From Streptomyces scopuliridis RB72 (GTDB lineage Bacteria; Actinomycetota; Actinomycetes; Streptomycetales; Streptomycetaceae): a DNA stretch of 64,000 bases. The notes below the pieces were generated by a model that was given only the letters and a program-made list of their open reading frames with translations, was not told the DNA's origin and did not search any database. The stretch spans positions 434,001 through 498,000 of the forward strand of contig NZ_JOEI01000005.1 of NCBI RefSeq assembly GCF_000718095.1, written 5' to 3'. The stretch's first letter is position 1. Every line of letters begins with the position of its first letter. Positions 1-9,779 of the stretch are shown one piece after another. The translations under genes and the position numbers were made by a program.

Positions 1-1139
1 GGCGGGTTGTTGGTGTAGAGCGCGATGGCCTCGATGTCGACGTCCTCGATGACATACGGGCCGACGGAGAGGGAGGAGGCGTTGCCGACGACGGCCGGGG
101 AGGCGGAGGCGTACGCGCCGCCGTCCAGCACGATCCGGCACTTCATGTGGGTGATCTTGCCGTCGCGGGTCGCGCCGTGTTCGTACCAGAGCTTCGCGGG
201 GTGCCGGTGCACATGGCCGAAGAAGGACTCGAACCGGTTGTAAACGATTTTCACCGGCTTGCCGGTGCGCAGCGCCAGCAGACAGGCGTGGATCTGCATG
301 GAGAGGTCTTCCCGGCCGCCGAAGGCGCCGCCGACGCCGGAGAGCGTCATCCGGACCTTGTCCTCGGGCAGGCCGAGCACGGGGGCGATCTGGCGCAGAT
401 CGGAGTGGAGCCACTGGGTGGCGACATACAGATCGACGCCGCCGTCCTCGGCGGGCACCGCGAGGCCGGACTCGGGGCCGAGGAACGCCTGGTCCTGCAT
501 GCCGAAGACATAGTCGCCGGAGACGATCACATCGGCGCGCGCGGCCGCCGCGTCGGCGTCGCCTCGGACGATCGGCTGGCGGTGGACGATATTCGGGTGC
601 GCGACATGCCCGATGTGGTGGTCGTCGCGGTTCTCGTGGATCAGCGGGGCGCCGGGGGCGGTCGCGGATGCCTCATCGGTGACGACCGGCAGTTCGGCGT
701 AGTCGATCCGTATCTTGGCGGCGGCGCGGCGGGCGGTCTCCGGGTGGTCTGCGGCCACAAGGGCGACCGGCTCACCGTGGTGCCGGACCCTGCCGTGGGC
801 GAGGACGGGGGTGTCCTGGATCTCCAGACCGTAGTTCTTGACGGCCGTCGGGAGATCGTCATAGGTCAGTACGGCGTAGACACCCGGGGTCGCGAGCGCC
901 TCGGCGGTGTCGATCGACCTGATCTCGGCGTGCGCCACGGTGGAGCGCAACGTGTGGCCCCACAACATGTCTTCGTGCCACATGTCGGAGGAGTACGCGA
1001 ACTCGCCGGTGACCTTGAGTACGCCGTCGGGACGGAGCGTCGACTCGCCTATGCCGCCCTTGGTCTGCGAGCCCTGGCTGATCCTGGTGGGGGCGCCGAT
1101 GGGGGCCCCGGGGCCGGTGGGTGAACCAGTCGTGGCCAT
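1..1139 (-). CDS. pucD: Xanthine dehydrogenase, molybdopterin-binding subunit (partial, 3' end outside window)
   Basis: Large molybdenum-cofactor subunit of a three-subunit xanthine dehydrogenase, which oxidises hypoxanthine and xanthine to urate in purine catabolism. Translating the minus strand from the ATG at 1139 gives about 379 open residues running off the window edge. They include a VTGEFAYSSD stretch typical of the aldehyde oxidase/xanthine dehydrogenase a/b hammerhead domain and a GGAFGGRED motif of the molybdopterin-binding domain. The start lies only 2 bases after the stop of the iron-sulfur subunit gene, so the two are translated together. The remaining two thirds of the protein and the active-site Glu lie outside the window. 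Confidence 0.9.
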   Translation of the reverse strand, partial: MATTGSPTGPGAPIGAPTRISQGSQTKGGIGESTLRPDGVLKVTGEFAYSSDMWHEDMLWGHTLRSTVAHAEIRSIDTAEALATPGVYAVLTYDDLPTAVKNYGLEIQDTPVLAHGRVRHHGEPVALVAADHPETARRAAAKIRIDYAELPVVTDEASATAPGAPLIHENRDDHHIGHVAHPNIVHRQPIVRGDADAAAARADVIVSGDYVFGMQDQAFLGPESGLAVPAEDGGVDLYVATQWLHSDLRQIAPVLGLPEDKVRMTLSGVGGAFGGREDLSMQIHACLLALRTGKPVKIVYNRFESFFGHVHRHPAKLWYEHGATRDGKITHMKCRIVLDGGAYASASPAVVGNASSLSVGPYVIEDVDIEAIALYTNNP

Positions 1140-1141
1140 GC

Positions 1142-1735
1142 TCAGACCGCCTCTTCCTGACGGGCGGCCGCGAGGCGGACCGCGTCGAGGATCTTCTCGT
1201 AGCCGGTACAGCGGCAGAGGTTGCCCGACAGCGCCTCACGGATGTCCGCGTCGCTCGGGGAGGGGTTGTGCTCCAGCATCTCGTCGGCCGCGACCAGCAG
1301 GCCCGGGGTGCAGAAGCCGCACTGTACGGCGCCCGCGTCGATGAACGCCTGCTGGATCGGGGAGAGTTCGCCCGCCTCGCCGGTCCCCGAGTCCGTGCCC
1401 CCGGCCCGCCACCGCTGGGCGCGCTGAAGGCTCGTACCGCACGAACCCGAGGCGCAGCCGTCGCCGGGATGCGCCTCGTCGCGGTGCTTGGCGTAGTCCG
1501 CCAGGCCCTCGACGGTGATGATCTCGCGGCCCTCGGCCTGGCCGGCCGCCACCAGACAGGAACAGACCGGGACGCCGTCGAGCCGTACCGTACAGGAGCC
1601 GCATTCGCCCTGCTCACAGGCGTTCTTGGAGCCCGGAAGGCCCATGCGCTCACGCAGTACGTAGAGCAGGCTCTCGCCCTCCCAGACGTCGTCGGCTTCC
1701 TGCCGGCGGCCGTTGACCGTGAAATTGACGCGCAT
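1142..1735 (-). CDS. pucE: Xanthine dehydrogenase, [2Fe-2S] subunit
   Basis: Small electron-transfer subunit (197 aa) carrying two [2Fe-2S] clusters between the molybdenum and FAD subunits. The plant-ferredoxin-type cluster ligands are seen as C40, C45, C48 and C60 (CEQGECGSC followed by VCSC). The second, four-helix cluster has QCGFCTPG and GNLCRCTGY. Between the two domains there is a Gly/Ser-rich insert of about 35 residues with extra cysteines (around residues 92-125), longer than in many homologues. The gene is the middle member of a tightly packed operon, 2 bases after the FAD subunit gene and 2 bases before the molybdenum subunit gene. Confidence 0.93.
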   Translation of the reverse strand: MRVNFTVNGRRQEADDVWEGESLLYVLRERMGLPGSKNACEQGECGSCTVRLDGVPVCSCLVAAGQAEGREIITVEGLADYAKHRDEAHPGDGCASGSCGTSLQRAQRWRAGGTDSGTGEAGELSPIQQAFIDAGAVQCGFCTPGLLVAADEMLEHNPSPSDADIREALSGNLCRCTGYEKILDAVRLAAARQEEAV

Positions 1736-1737
1736 GG

Positions 1738-2640
1738 TTACGCAGCTCCTTCGAGGGTCCGGCCGGTGCCGCCGCCGTCCGTGCGGTACTGCTCCCAGGT
1801 CCAGCCGAGCTGGCGGCGGGCCATGATGCCGACCGCGTGACGGCGGTACTTCGCGGTACCGCGCACATCGTCGATGGGGTTGCAGGCGCCCGCGACGAGA
1901 TCCGCGAACTGCTTGGCGACGGACGGCGTGATGATCTTGCCGCTGTCCCAGAAGCCGCCCTCGTCGAGCGCCGCGTTCAGAAACGTTTCGGCGTCCCGCG
2001 CCCGTACGGGGGTGGGCGCCGCCGAGCCGATGCCGGTCCGTACCGTCCGGGTCTCGGGGTGCAGGGCCAGCCCGAAGGCGCAGACCGCGATGACCATCGC
2101 GTTGCGGGTGCCGACCTTCGAGTACTGCTGCGGTCCGTCCGCCTTCTTGATGTGCACCGACTTGATCAGCTCGTCCGGTGCGAGGGCGTTGCGCTTCACG
2201 CCGGTGTAGAACGCGTCGATCGGGATGCGGCGCGCGCCGCGTACCGACTCGACCTCGACCTCGGCGCCCGCGGCGAGCAGCGCCGGGTGCGCGTCCCCGG
2301 CCGGGGACGCGGTGCCGAGGTTGCCCCCGACACCCCCGCGGTTGCGGATCTGCGGCGAGGCGACGGTGTGCGAGGCGAGCGCGAGGCCCGGCAGCTCCGC
2401 CCGCAGGTGCTCCATGATGTGGGTGTACGGCACGGAGGCGCCCAACTCGACGTTCTCCTCGCCGACCACCCAGTCGCGCAGCTCGCCGATCCGGTTCAGA
2501 TCGAGCAGGTACTCCGGCCGCCGGTGATCAAAGTTGATCTCGACCATGACGTCCGTGCCACCCGCGATGGGCACAGCCGTGGGGTGCTCGGCCTTGGCGG
2601 CGAGCGCCTCCTCCCAGCTGGCGGGGCGAAGGAAGTCCAT
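1738..2640 (-). CDS. pucC: Xanthine dehydrogenase, FAD-binding subunit
   Basis: FAD subunit (300 aa) of the CoxM/XdhB family; it passes electrons from the iron-sulfur clusters to the final acceptor. The FAD-binding signatures VPIAGGTDVMVEI (near residue 25) and NRGGVGGNLGTASPAGD (near residue 105) are visible, and the C-terminal CO dehydrogenase flavoprotein domain follows. The ATG at 2640 was chosen because it opens the family-typical MDFLRPASWEEALA and is preceded by a purine-rich AAGAAGAGAG. The open frame extends further upstream only as non-homologous sequence. It is the first gene of the operon and faces away from a PucR-type regulator, its probable controller. Confidence 0.92.
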   Translation of the reverse strand: MDFLRPASWEEALAAKAEHPTAVPIAGGTDVMVEINFDHRRPEYLLDLNRIGELRDWVVGEENVELGASVPYTHIMEHLRAELPGLALASHTVASPQIRNRGGVGGNLGTASPAGDAHPALLAAGAEVEVESVRGARRIPIDAFYTGVKRNALAPDELIKSVHIKKADGPQQYSKVGTRNAMVIAVCAFGLALHPETRTVRTGIGSAAPTPVRARDAETFLNAALDEGGFWDSGKIITPSVAKQFADLVAGACNPIDDVRGTAKYRRHAVGIMARRQLGWTWEQYRTDGGGTGRTLEGAA

Positions 2641-2896
2641 ATGCGGCTCTCTTCTTGATCGTCTTGTTGATCGCTGGTGATCGCTGGTGATCGCTGAACT
2701 CCGGGGACGGCCGGTGTCACAAGTACACAAGCAGCGCTTCCGCCTGGTGCAGTCACCGAAACCATGAAGGAATTGGCTGGTCGCCTTCCGAGTCTTGTAG
2801 ATTCGAACGAAAGGCGAAGGCCCGGTAACCAAAAGGTCTTCGTACCGAAACGCACGGTGCGAGAACGGTGCGAAATCAGAGATCGGCGGCGACGAG
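2641..2896. promoter_or_regulatory. Divergent promoter region between xanthine dehydrogenase operon and pucR-like gene
   Basis: This 256-bp stretch holds both promoters of the divergent pair. Visible structure: three tandem copies of a 10-bp unit GATCGCTGGT at 2668-2697 (the last copy imperfect), and a 7-bp inverted repeat TCGCCTT/AAGGCGA around 2788-2822 that could be an operator. Base composition falls between about 2750 and 2880 relative to the genes. No clear -35/-10 pair is claimed. Confidence 0.4.
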
Positions 2897-4729
2897 ATGC
2901 GGCTGCGCGCACTGCTGGAAACCGACGCGCTGGGCCTGCGACTGCTCGGCGGCGAGGAGGAGCTGGACCGGACCGTCCGCGGGGTGATGACCACCGATCT
3001 GCGGGACCCGAGCCGCTATCTGTCGGGCGGCGAGCTGGTCCTCACCGGCCTCGCCTGGCGGCACTCCGCCGAGGACTCGGAACCGTTCGTACGGATCCTC
3101 GTGAGCGCCGGGGTCGCCGGGCTCGCCGCGGGCGAGGCGGAGCTGGGTGCCGTCCCCGACGACCTGGTCACGGCGTGTGCGCAGCACCGGCTGCCGCTCT
3201 TCGCGGTGAACGAGGACGTGGCGTTCGCGACGATCACGGAGTATGTGGTGCGCCAGGTGTCCGGCGAGCGCGCCGGGGACCTCGCGGCGGTCGTCGACCG
3301 GCACCGCAGGCTGATGACCTCGGGCCCGGCGGGCGGTGGCCCCGATGTGGTCCTCGATCTCCTCGGCTCCGATCTCGATCTGCGGGCCTGGGTGCTCTCC
3401 CCCACCGGCCGGCAGATCGCGGGCGCCGGTGCCCCGCTGTCACCGGCGAGGGCCGCCGCGCTGGCCGGTGAGCATCTGGCCGCCACCCGCGCGGGCCGCC
3501 GTAGCCCCTATCGAACGGCCGTCGACGGAACGGCATACTCCCTCTTCCCCGTCCGCAATGTGGGGCGCGGGACCACACCCACCGCCTTCCGGGATGTGCG
3601 CGAGACAGTGCTCTCCGACTGGCTGCTCGCGGTCGAGGCGGACGCGGGCGACTGGCCCGCGGCCCGGCTGGACCTGCTCCAGGGGGTGACGCAGCTGATC
3701 GCGGTGGAACGCGACCGGCGCGACGCGGCCCGTACGGTACGCCGCCGGCTCGCCCAGGAGGTCCTGGAGCTGGTGCAGACGGGCGCCGCCCCGGCCGAGA
3801 TCGCCGCCCGGTTGCGGGTGGCAGCCCCGGTGCTCCTGCCGGGGCTGGGCACGGCGCCGCACTGGCAGGTCGTGGTGGCCCGGGTGGAGTGGGCACAGAA
3901 GGGCACGGGCGACGGCGGCAATGGCGGCAATGGCGGCAATGGCGTTAACGGCGCGGGCGGCCCCGGCGCGGCGCTGATCGAGGGCGGCCCGGTGGCCCAG
4001 TCGCTGCTGGAGGAGATCCTCGTCGACCCCGCGTGGACCGGGGCCGGGGCGGGAGCGGACGCCTCCGACCGGATCGCGGTGGCGCATACGGATGACGAGG
4101 CGATCGCGCTGGTACCCCTGCCCGCGGTGTCCGCGGAACCCCCGGCCTCAGCCGTACCGGACGCGGGCGAGGGGGCGCTGCCGGGCGGCGGTTCCGGGGC
4201 GGAGAAGCCGCTGGATGTCGCCGCGGCGGACTCCGGCATCCACGCGGACGCGCTGCTGGCCGCCGTACGGAACCCGCTGTCCGCGGGGCTCGCGGACGAC
4301 GGCCGGCTGACGCTGGGCGTGAGCGCGCCGGTGCACTCGGCGGAGGGGCTGCGCGGCGCGCTGGAGGAGGCCCGCCACGCCCGTCGCGTGGCGGCGGCCA
4401 GACCGGGCCGGGTCTGCGCGGCGGGCCACCATGAACTGGCCTCGCACGTACTGCTGTTGCCGTTCGTCCCGGACGACGTACGGCGCGCCTTCACCGCGCG
4501 CCTGCTGGACCCGCTGCGCGACTACGACCGGCGCCACCGCGCGGAGCTGATCCCGACGCTGGAGGCGTTCCTCGACTGCGACGGCTCCTGGACGCGGTGC
4601 GCGGCGCGGCTGCATCTGCATGTCAACACACTGCGGTACCGGGTGGGTCGGATCGAGCAGCTGACGGGGCGTGATCTGGCGCGCCTGGAGGACAAGTTGG
4701 ACTTCTTCCTGGCGCTGCGGATGAGCTGA
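2897..4729 (+). CDS. pucR: PucR family transcriptional regulator
   Basis: 610-aa regulator with the PucR N-terminal domain (residues 1 to about 125, with GVMTTDLRDPSRYLSGGELVLTGL), a GGDEF-like central region and a C-terminal PucR-type HTH (residues about 550-608, with HLHVNTLRYRVGRIEQLTG). PucR activates or represses purine catabolism genes in Bacillus, and position directly divergent from the xanthine dehydrogenase operon supports the same role here. A Gly/Asn repeat near residue 340 (NGGNGGNG) is a low-complexity linker inside the central domain. The ATG at 2897 gives the canonical MRLRALLE start. Confidence 0.9.
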   Translation: MRLRALLETDALGLRLLGGEEELDRTVRGVMTTDLRDPSRYLSGGELVLTGLAWRHSAEDSEPFVRILVSAGVAGLAAGEAELGAVPDDLVTACAQHRLPLFAVNEDVAFATITEYVVRQVSGERAGDLAAVVDRHRRLMTSGPAGGGPDVVLDLLGSDLDLRAWVLSPTGRQIAGAGAPLSPARAAALAGEHLAATRAGRRSPYRTAVDGTAYSLFPVRNVGRGTTPTAFRDVRETVLSDWLLAVEADAGDWPAARLDLLQGVTQLIAVERDRRDAARTVRRRLAQEVLELVQTGAAPAEIAARLRVAAPVLLPGLGTAPHWQVVVARVEWAQKGTGDGGNGGNGGNGVNGAGGPGAALIEGGPVAQSLLEEILVDPAWTGAGAGADASDRIAVAHTDDEAIALVPLPAVSAEPPASAVPDAGEGALPGGGSGAEKPLDVAAADSGIHADALLAAVRNPLSAGLADDGRLTLGVSAPVHSAEGLRGALEEARHARRVAAARPGRVCAAGHHELASHVLLLPFVPDDVRRAFTARLLDPLRDYDRRHRAELIPTLEAFLDCDGSWTRCAARLHLHVNTLRYRVGRIEQLTGRDLARLEDKLDFFLALRMS

Positions 4730-5089
4730 GATGGCGGGGCCCGTCCTCGCGGGGCACCGCCACCGCCGGGTCACCGGGTGCCAGGGAGACGGGTGGTTGA
4801 CCGCCATCACCCTGAACGGTCACAAGAAGATCCGCTTCCGCCGTGAGGACCGCCCCCGATGCGCCCGCCGCGCCTCCTCCCGTACCGGTCGCCGCAGGTG
4901 ACAGCCCTCCCGGCGGTCCCGCGCGCCCCGGTCGGCGGCCCCGGACACCCCCGTCACCCGCGCCTCACCGCCGGCGCCGATGACCACAAGATTGTGAAAT
5001 CTTTCACCTGACCTATTGGCCCGGCGTGCCGATCCATGCTGAGATGCGTCCACACTCAACAGCACAATGGCGCGCTCGGGGAGGGCAAT
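4730..5089. other. Intergenic region, no gene seen
   Basis: 360 bp without a convincing reading frame on either strand; the long minus-strand frame that crosses it is arginine/glycine-rich and overlaps a better gene. The right half is less GC-rich than its surroundings and contains a symmetric element at 4994-5007, so it is probably the promoter region of the gene starting at 5090. Confidence 0.5.
4994..5007. promoter_or_regulatory. Palindrome GTGAAA-TC-TTTCAC, candidate operator
   Basis: Six-base arms separated by 2 bases form a near-perfect dyad about 83 bp upstream of the TPR-like gene, inside an AT-richer patch. Such short dyads are typical of dimeric HTH repressors. The binding protein is unknown, and a chance occurrence cannot be excluded. 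Confidence 0.35.
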
Positions 5090-5878
5090 GTGGCGCATAC
5101 CGCCATGTCTGGTTCCGGAACCACCTCTGGTGACGACCCTCTCCAGACCGCGGTATGGCGGCTGCGCTCGCGCGGCTGTTGGACCGACGCAGCGGCCCTG
5201 CTCGCACCGCACAGCTCCGTCCCCGCGCGGACGCTCCAGCGGGCCTCGCTGCTCGTCGAGCGCTGTCTGTTCACGGGCGGCGGCTGGCCGGAGGCCGAGG
5301 ACGCGCTCCGCGCGGCGGAGGCCACGGCGCGCGAGGACCACGAACGGGGCGCCGCCGCGTGCGAGCGCGGCCATCTCGCGTACGCGTCGACCGTCCTCGG
5401 CGTACGCGACCGGGCGGACGAGGCACGGTCGGCGCTGGGGCGGGCGGCCGCGCTGCTGGACCCGGCGGCTCCCGGGCGCGCCCTGCTCGACTTCCGGCGC
5501 GGTCTGGTCGCCGAACACCTCTCCGACTCCCCGCAGTCGGCGCGCGCCGCGTACCGCCGCGCCCACGCCGCCGCCACGGCGCACGGCGAGACGCTCCTGC
5601 TCTCGTTCACCTGGCGCCATCTGGCCGGACTGGCCCTGAGGGAGGGCGAGTTGGCGGAGGCGCGGCACGGTTTCGGCGAGTCCCTGCGGATCCGGGAGGA
5701 GTTGGGCTACCTCGTGGGCACGGCGCCGGCCCTCGCGGCCCTGGCCGACGCGGAACCGGAACCGGAGGCGACCCGTCTCCGCGCGGAGGCCGGCCGTCTG
5801 TTCAGACTGCTGGGCGGCGTCCCCACCTGGCTCGCGGACCAGCTCGCCCCTCCGGCGTCGGCGGCCCCCGCGGTCTGA
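5090..5878 (+). CDS. TPR-like helical repeat protein, function unknown
   Basis: 262-aa protein read from the GTG at 5090, which has GGGGAGGG 4-5 bases upstream; an ATG at 5105 is a possible alternative, while the ATG at 5036 has no visible ribosome site. The sequence is a run of Ala/Leu/Glu-rich amphipathic helices (for example AEARHGFGESLRIREELGYL near the C-terminus) resembling tetratricopeptide repeats of the type found in Streptomyces regulators. There is no signal peptide and no catalytic motif, so it is probably a cytoplasmic protein-interaction scaffold. The family is not recognised beyond the repeat fold. It stands alone, with no operon partner. Confidence 0.7.
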   Translation: MAHTAMSGSGTTSGDDPLQTAVWRLRSRGCWTDAAALLAPHSSVPARTLQRASLLVERCLFTGGGWPEAEDALRAAEATAREDHERGAAACERGHLAYASTVLGVRDRADEARSALGRAAALLDPAAPGRALLDFRRGLVAEHLSDSPQSARAAYRRAHAAATAHGETLLLSFTWRHLAGLALREGELAEARHGFGESLRIREELGYLVGTAPALAALADAEPEPEATRLRAEAGRLFRLLGGVPTWLADQLAPPASAAPAV

Positions 5879-6039
5879 GTGGTCGGTCACGCCGCCGTTC
5901 AGGCCACGGGCCGCCCCACGAACGAGTGAGGGAGGGACGTTTCCGCGGCGGCCGTACGAGTGAAGGGGCGCATATACGCGTAACGAGGTGGCCAGACTGC
6001 CCCCGCTCCACCTCCGCCCCCTCACAGAAAGAGGTTCCC

Positions 6040-6342
6040 GTGAAGAGTCCCGGAAGGACCCTGGTCACCACCGCTGCCGCCGCCGTTCTCTGTGTCGGCT
6101 TCCCGCTCAGCGCCCAAGCGGCCGAGGGTCTTCTCTTCTATACGTCGGAGTACGGCCCGATCGTCCTCGAAAACCCCGCGGACGGCCTGTGTTACAGCGT
6201 CGGAAACGCCCAGGACCCGCAGAACTCCACCGACCGTGTCGCGACCGTCTACAGCGAGAAGCAGTGCAGAGGCGATGCCACCCGGCTCAAACCAGGTGCG
6301 GAGGGTTTCCTCTCTTTCGCCTCGGTGAAGTTCACCCGCTGA
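6040..6342 (+). CDS. Small secreted protein, function unknown
   Basis: 100-aa protein starting at GTG 6040, preceded by GAAAGAGG 5 bases upstream. Residues 1-27 are a clear Sec signal peptide: Lys/Arg n-region, TTAAAAVLCVGFPL hydrophobic core and an AQA cleavage site before AEG. The mature part of about 70 residues has two cysteines (near CYSVG and EKQCRGD) that probably form one disulfide. It resembles the small secreted calcium-binding-like or peptidase-inhibitor-like proteins common in Streptomyces, but no motif identifies it. Transcribed alone. Confidence 0.75.
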   Translation: MKSPGRTLVTTAAAAVLCVGFPLSAQAAEGLLFYTSEYGPIVLENPADGLCYSVGNAQDPQNSTDRVATVYSEKQCRGDATRLKPGAEGFLSFASVKFTR

Positions 6343-6405
6343 CCGCCACCGCGTCGCGGTCGGGGCGCGGACGACGACGGCGCTATGTGGTGCTCGTTCA
6401 CCACG

Positions 6406-7865
<1,460 letters not shown>

Positions 7866-7869
<4 letters not shown>

Positions 7870-9527
7870 TGCGACGCCTCCTTCTCGGACAGCTGTCCGT
7901 AGACCGGCTGCCACATGGCGTCCTGTACGGCCTGGACCAGGTCTTCCGGCCGGCGGGTGGCGACCTTGTCCTCGACAGCGGCCTGTACCACCGCCACCGC
8001 CACCGTCGCCGAGGAGGCGCGCAGGTTCGCCACCGGCGGCAGCAGGGGCGCGCCCGGGGCGCGGGCGTCGACCTGCCCGGCGACCGCCTCCGCCGCGGCG
8101 AGCAGCATCCCGGCGGTCATCCGCTGCGCGCCGGCGACGACGGTGCCCAGGCCGAGGCCCGGGTAGAGCAGCGCGTTGTTGGCCTGGCCGATGACGTGGC
8201 GCACCCCGCGGTGCTCGACGGGGTCGACCGGGATGCCCGTGGCCGTCAGGACCTTGCCGTCGGTCCAGGCCATCAGGTCGGCCGGCATGGCCTCGATCTT
8301 CTCGGTGGGGTTGGACAGCGGGAAGATGACCGGCCGCTCGACGTGCTCGGCCATCGCGGTGACCACGTCCTTGTCGAAAGCCCCCGGGGTGGTGGAGGTA
8401 CCGACCAGGATGGTGGGGTGAACGTGCCGGACGGTGGTCAGCAGGCCGGTCTCCCCGTCCGCCCAGCCGTGGACCTCCTCGGCGGGCCGTGCGTAGGGGG
8501 CCTGGTAGTCGCGCAGGTCCGCCATGCCCTCCACGAGCAGGCCCTGCTTGTCGACCAGCCACACCCGGCGGGTGGCCTCCGTGCTGTCGAGGCCGTCGCG
8601 GACCATGGCGTCGCGCAACTGGTCGGCGATGCCGACGCCGGCGGTGCCGGCGCCGAAGACGATCAGTCGCTGCTCGCGGAACGGCACGCGGGTGACCTTC
8701 AGGGCCGACAGGGCGGCGGCCAGGGTGATGGCGCCGGTGCCCTGCATGTCGTCGTTGAACATCCGGTAGCGGTTTCCATAAGTCTCCAGGAGGCGGCGGG
8801 CGTTGCCGGGCCCGAAGTCCTCGAAGTGCAGCAGCGCGTTGGGATACAGCTCCGAAACGGTCTCCAGGTAGGTCTCGACGAACGCGTCGTACCGCTTGCC
8901 CCGGACCCGGCTGTGGCGCAGGCCCATATAGAGGGGGTCGTTGAGGAGGTTCTCGTTGTCGGTCCCGACGTCCAGAACCACCGGCAGACACCGTGCCGGG
9001 TGCAGCCCGGCCGCGGCGGTGTAGACGGCGAGCTTGCCCACTGAAATCTGGACACCCTGCACACCCCAGTCGCCGATGCCCAGGATCTCCTCGGCGTCGG
9101 TGACCACCACCAGGTCGATCTCGTCGCGGTGGAGCCGCAGTGCCTCGAAGGAGCGGCGAAGGTCCTGCGGCCGGTCGATCGACAGGAAGACTCCGCGAGG
9201 GCGCCGGTAGTCGTGGCTGTACCGCTTGATCGCCGCCCCGACCGTCGGGTCGTAGACAATCGGCAGCAACTCAGCGAGATGATCCGACAACAGTCGGTAG
9301 TACAGCACTTCGTTGCGGTCGTGCAGCTGGTCGAGGCTGATGAACTTCGCCAGGTCCGTCGGCTCCTGCCGCACCTGTTCGTAAGCACGAAGCGCCTGCT
9401 GGTCAAGGGTGAATTCGGCGTCGGGCAGCCGGCCCACCAGGTCGAGACGCTCCCGTTCCTCGGCGGTGAAGGCCGTACCGCGATTGGTCAGCGGATCGAG
9501 CAGGACCGGAGGTGTATGCATCGGCAT
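7866..9527 (-). CDS. NAD-type malic enzyme (oxaloacetate-decarboxylating)
   Basis: 553-aa malic enzyme of the large MaeA/SfcA type, converting L-malate to pyruvate and CO2 with reduction of NAD(P). Visible: the N-terminal malic domain with [26 protein letters not shown], the catalytic region GDWGVQG, and the Rossmann motif [15 protein letters not shown] (residues about 290-305). The family signature [15 protein letters not shown] is present. The ATG at 9527 was chosen because GGAG lies 8-9 bases upstream; an in-frame ATG at 9521 is also possible. The gene overlaps fumC by 4 bases, forming a two-gene operon for malate metabolism. Confidence 0.93.
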
Positions 9528-9643
9528 GAGAACCACTCCACGGGTATCGTCACTCCGTCCGTATCCCCCCGTTCCATGCTTGGGCTTTTCCCCAGTCGGC
9601 GCCATCGGAAGGCCCCGGACCAGGCGTTTCCATGAGTCCGGGC

Positions 9644-9718
9644 CGGCGCGAACCCCTGCGGTCGGCGAACCCCTGTGGTGGTCGGCGAACCCCTGTGATC
9701 GGCGCGAAACCCTGTGAG
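9644..9718. repeat. Four imperfect tandem copies of a 17-20 bp unit upstream of the malic enzyme gene
   Basis: The core CGGCG(CG)AACCCCTG recurs four times with small length differences (near 9644, 9663, 9683 and 9700), between the malic enzyme start and the end of the ABC exporter operon. Spacing of about 19 bp is close to two helical turns, so the array could be a multi-site operator for the malic enzyme-fumarase operon or simply a slipped repeat. No protein reading is favoured. Confidence 0.5.
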
Positions 9719-9779
9719 CGCGCTTCCCCTGCCCGGAGGGAGTGTGGGCGACCTGTCCACGGTGGCCCCGGCGCGGACC

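Noticed and set aside
4820..6025. 401-aa minus-strand open frame across the TPR-like gene
   Set aside because: Arg/Gly-rich composition with no domain pattern, no ribosome site and full overlap with a better plus-strand gene; a shadow frame of high-GC DNA.
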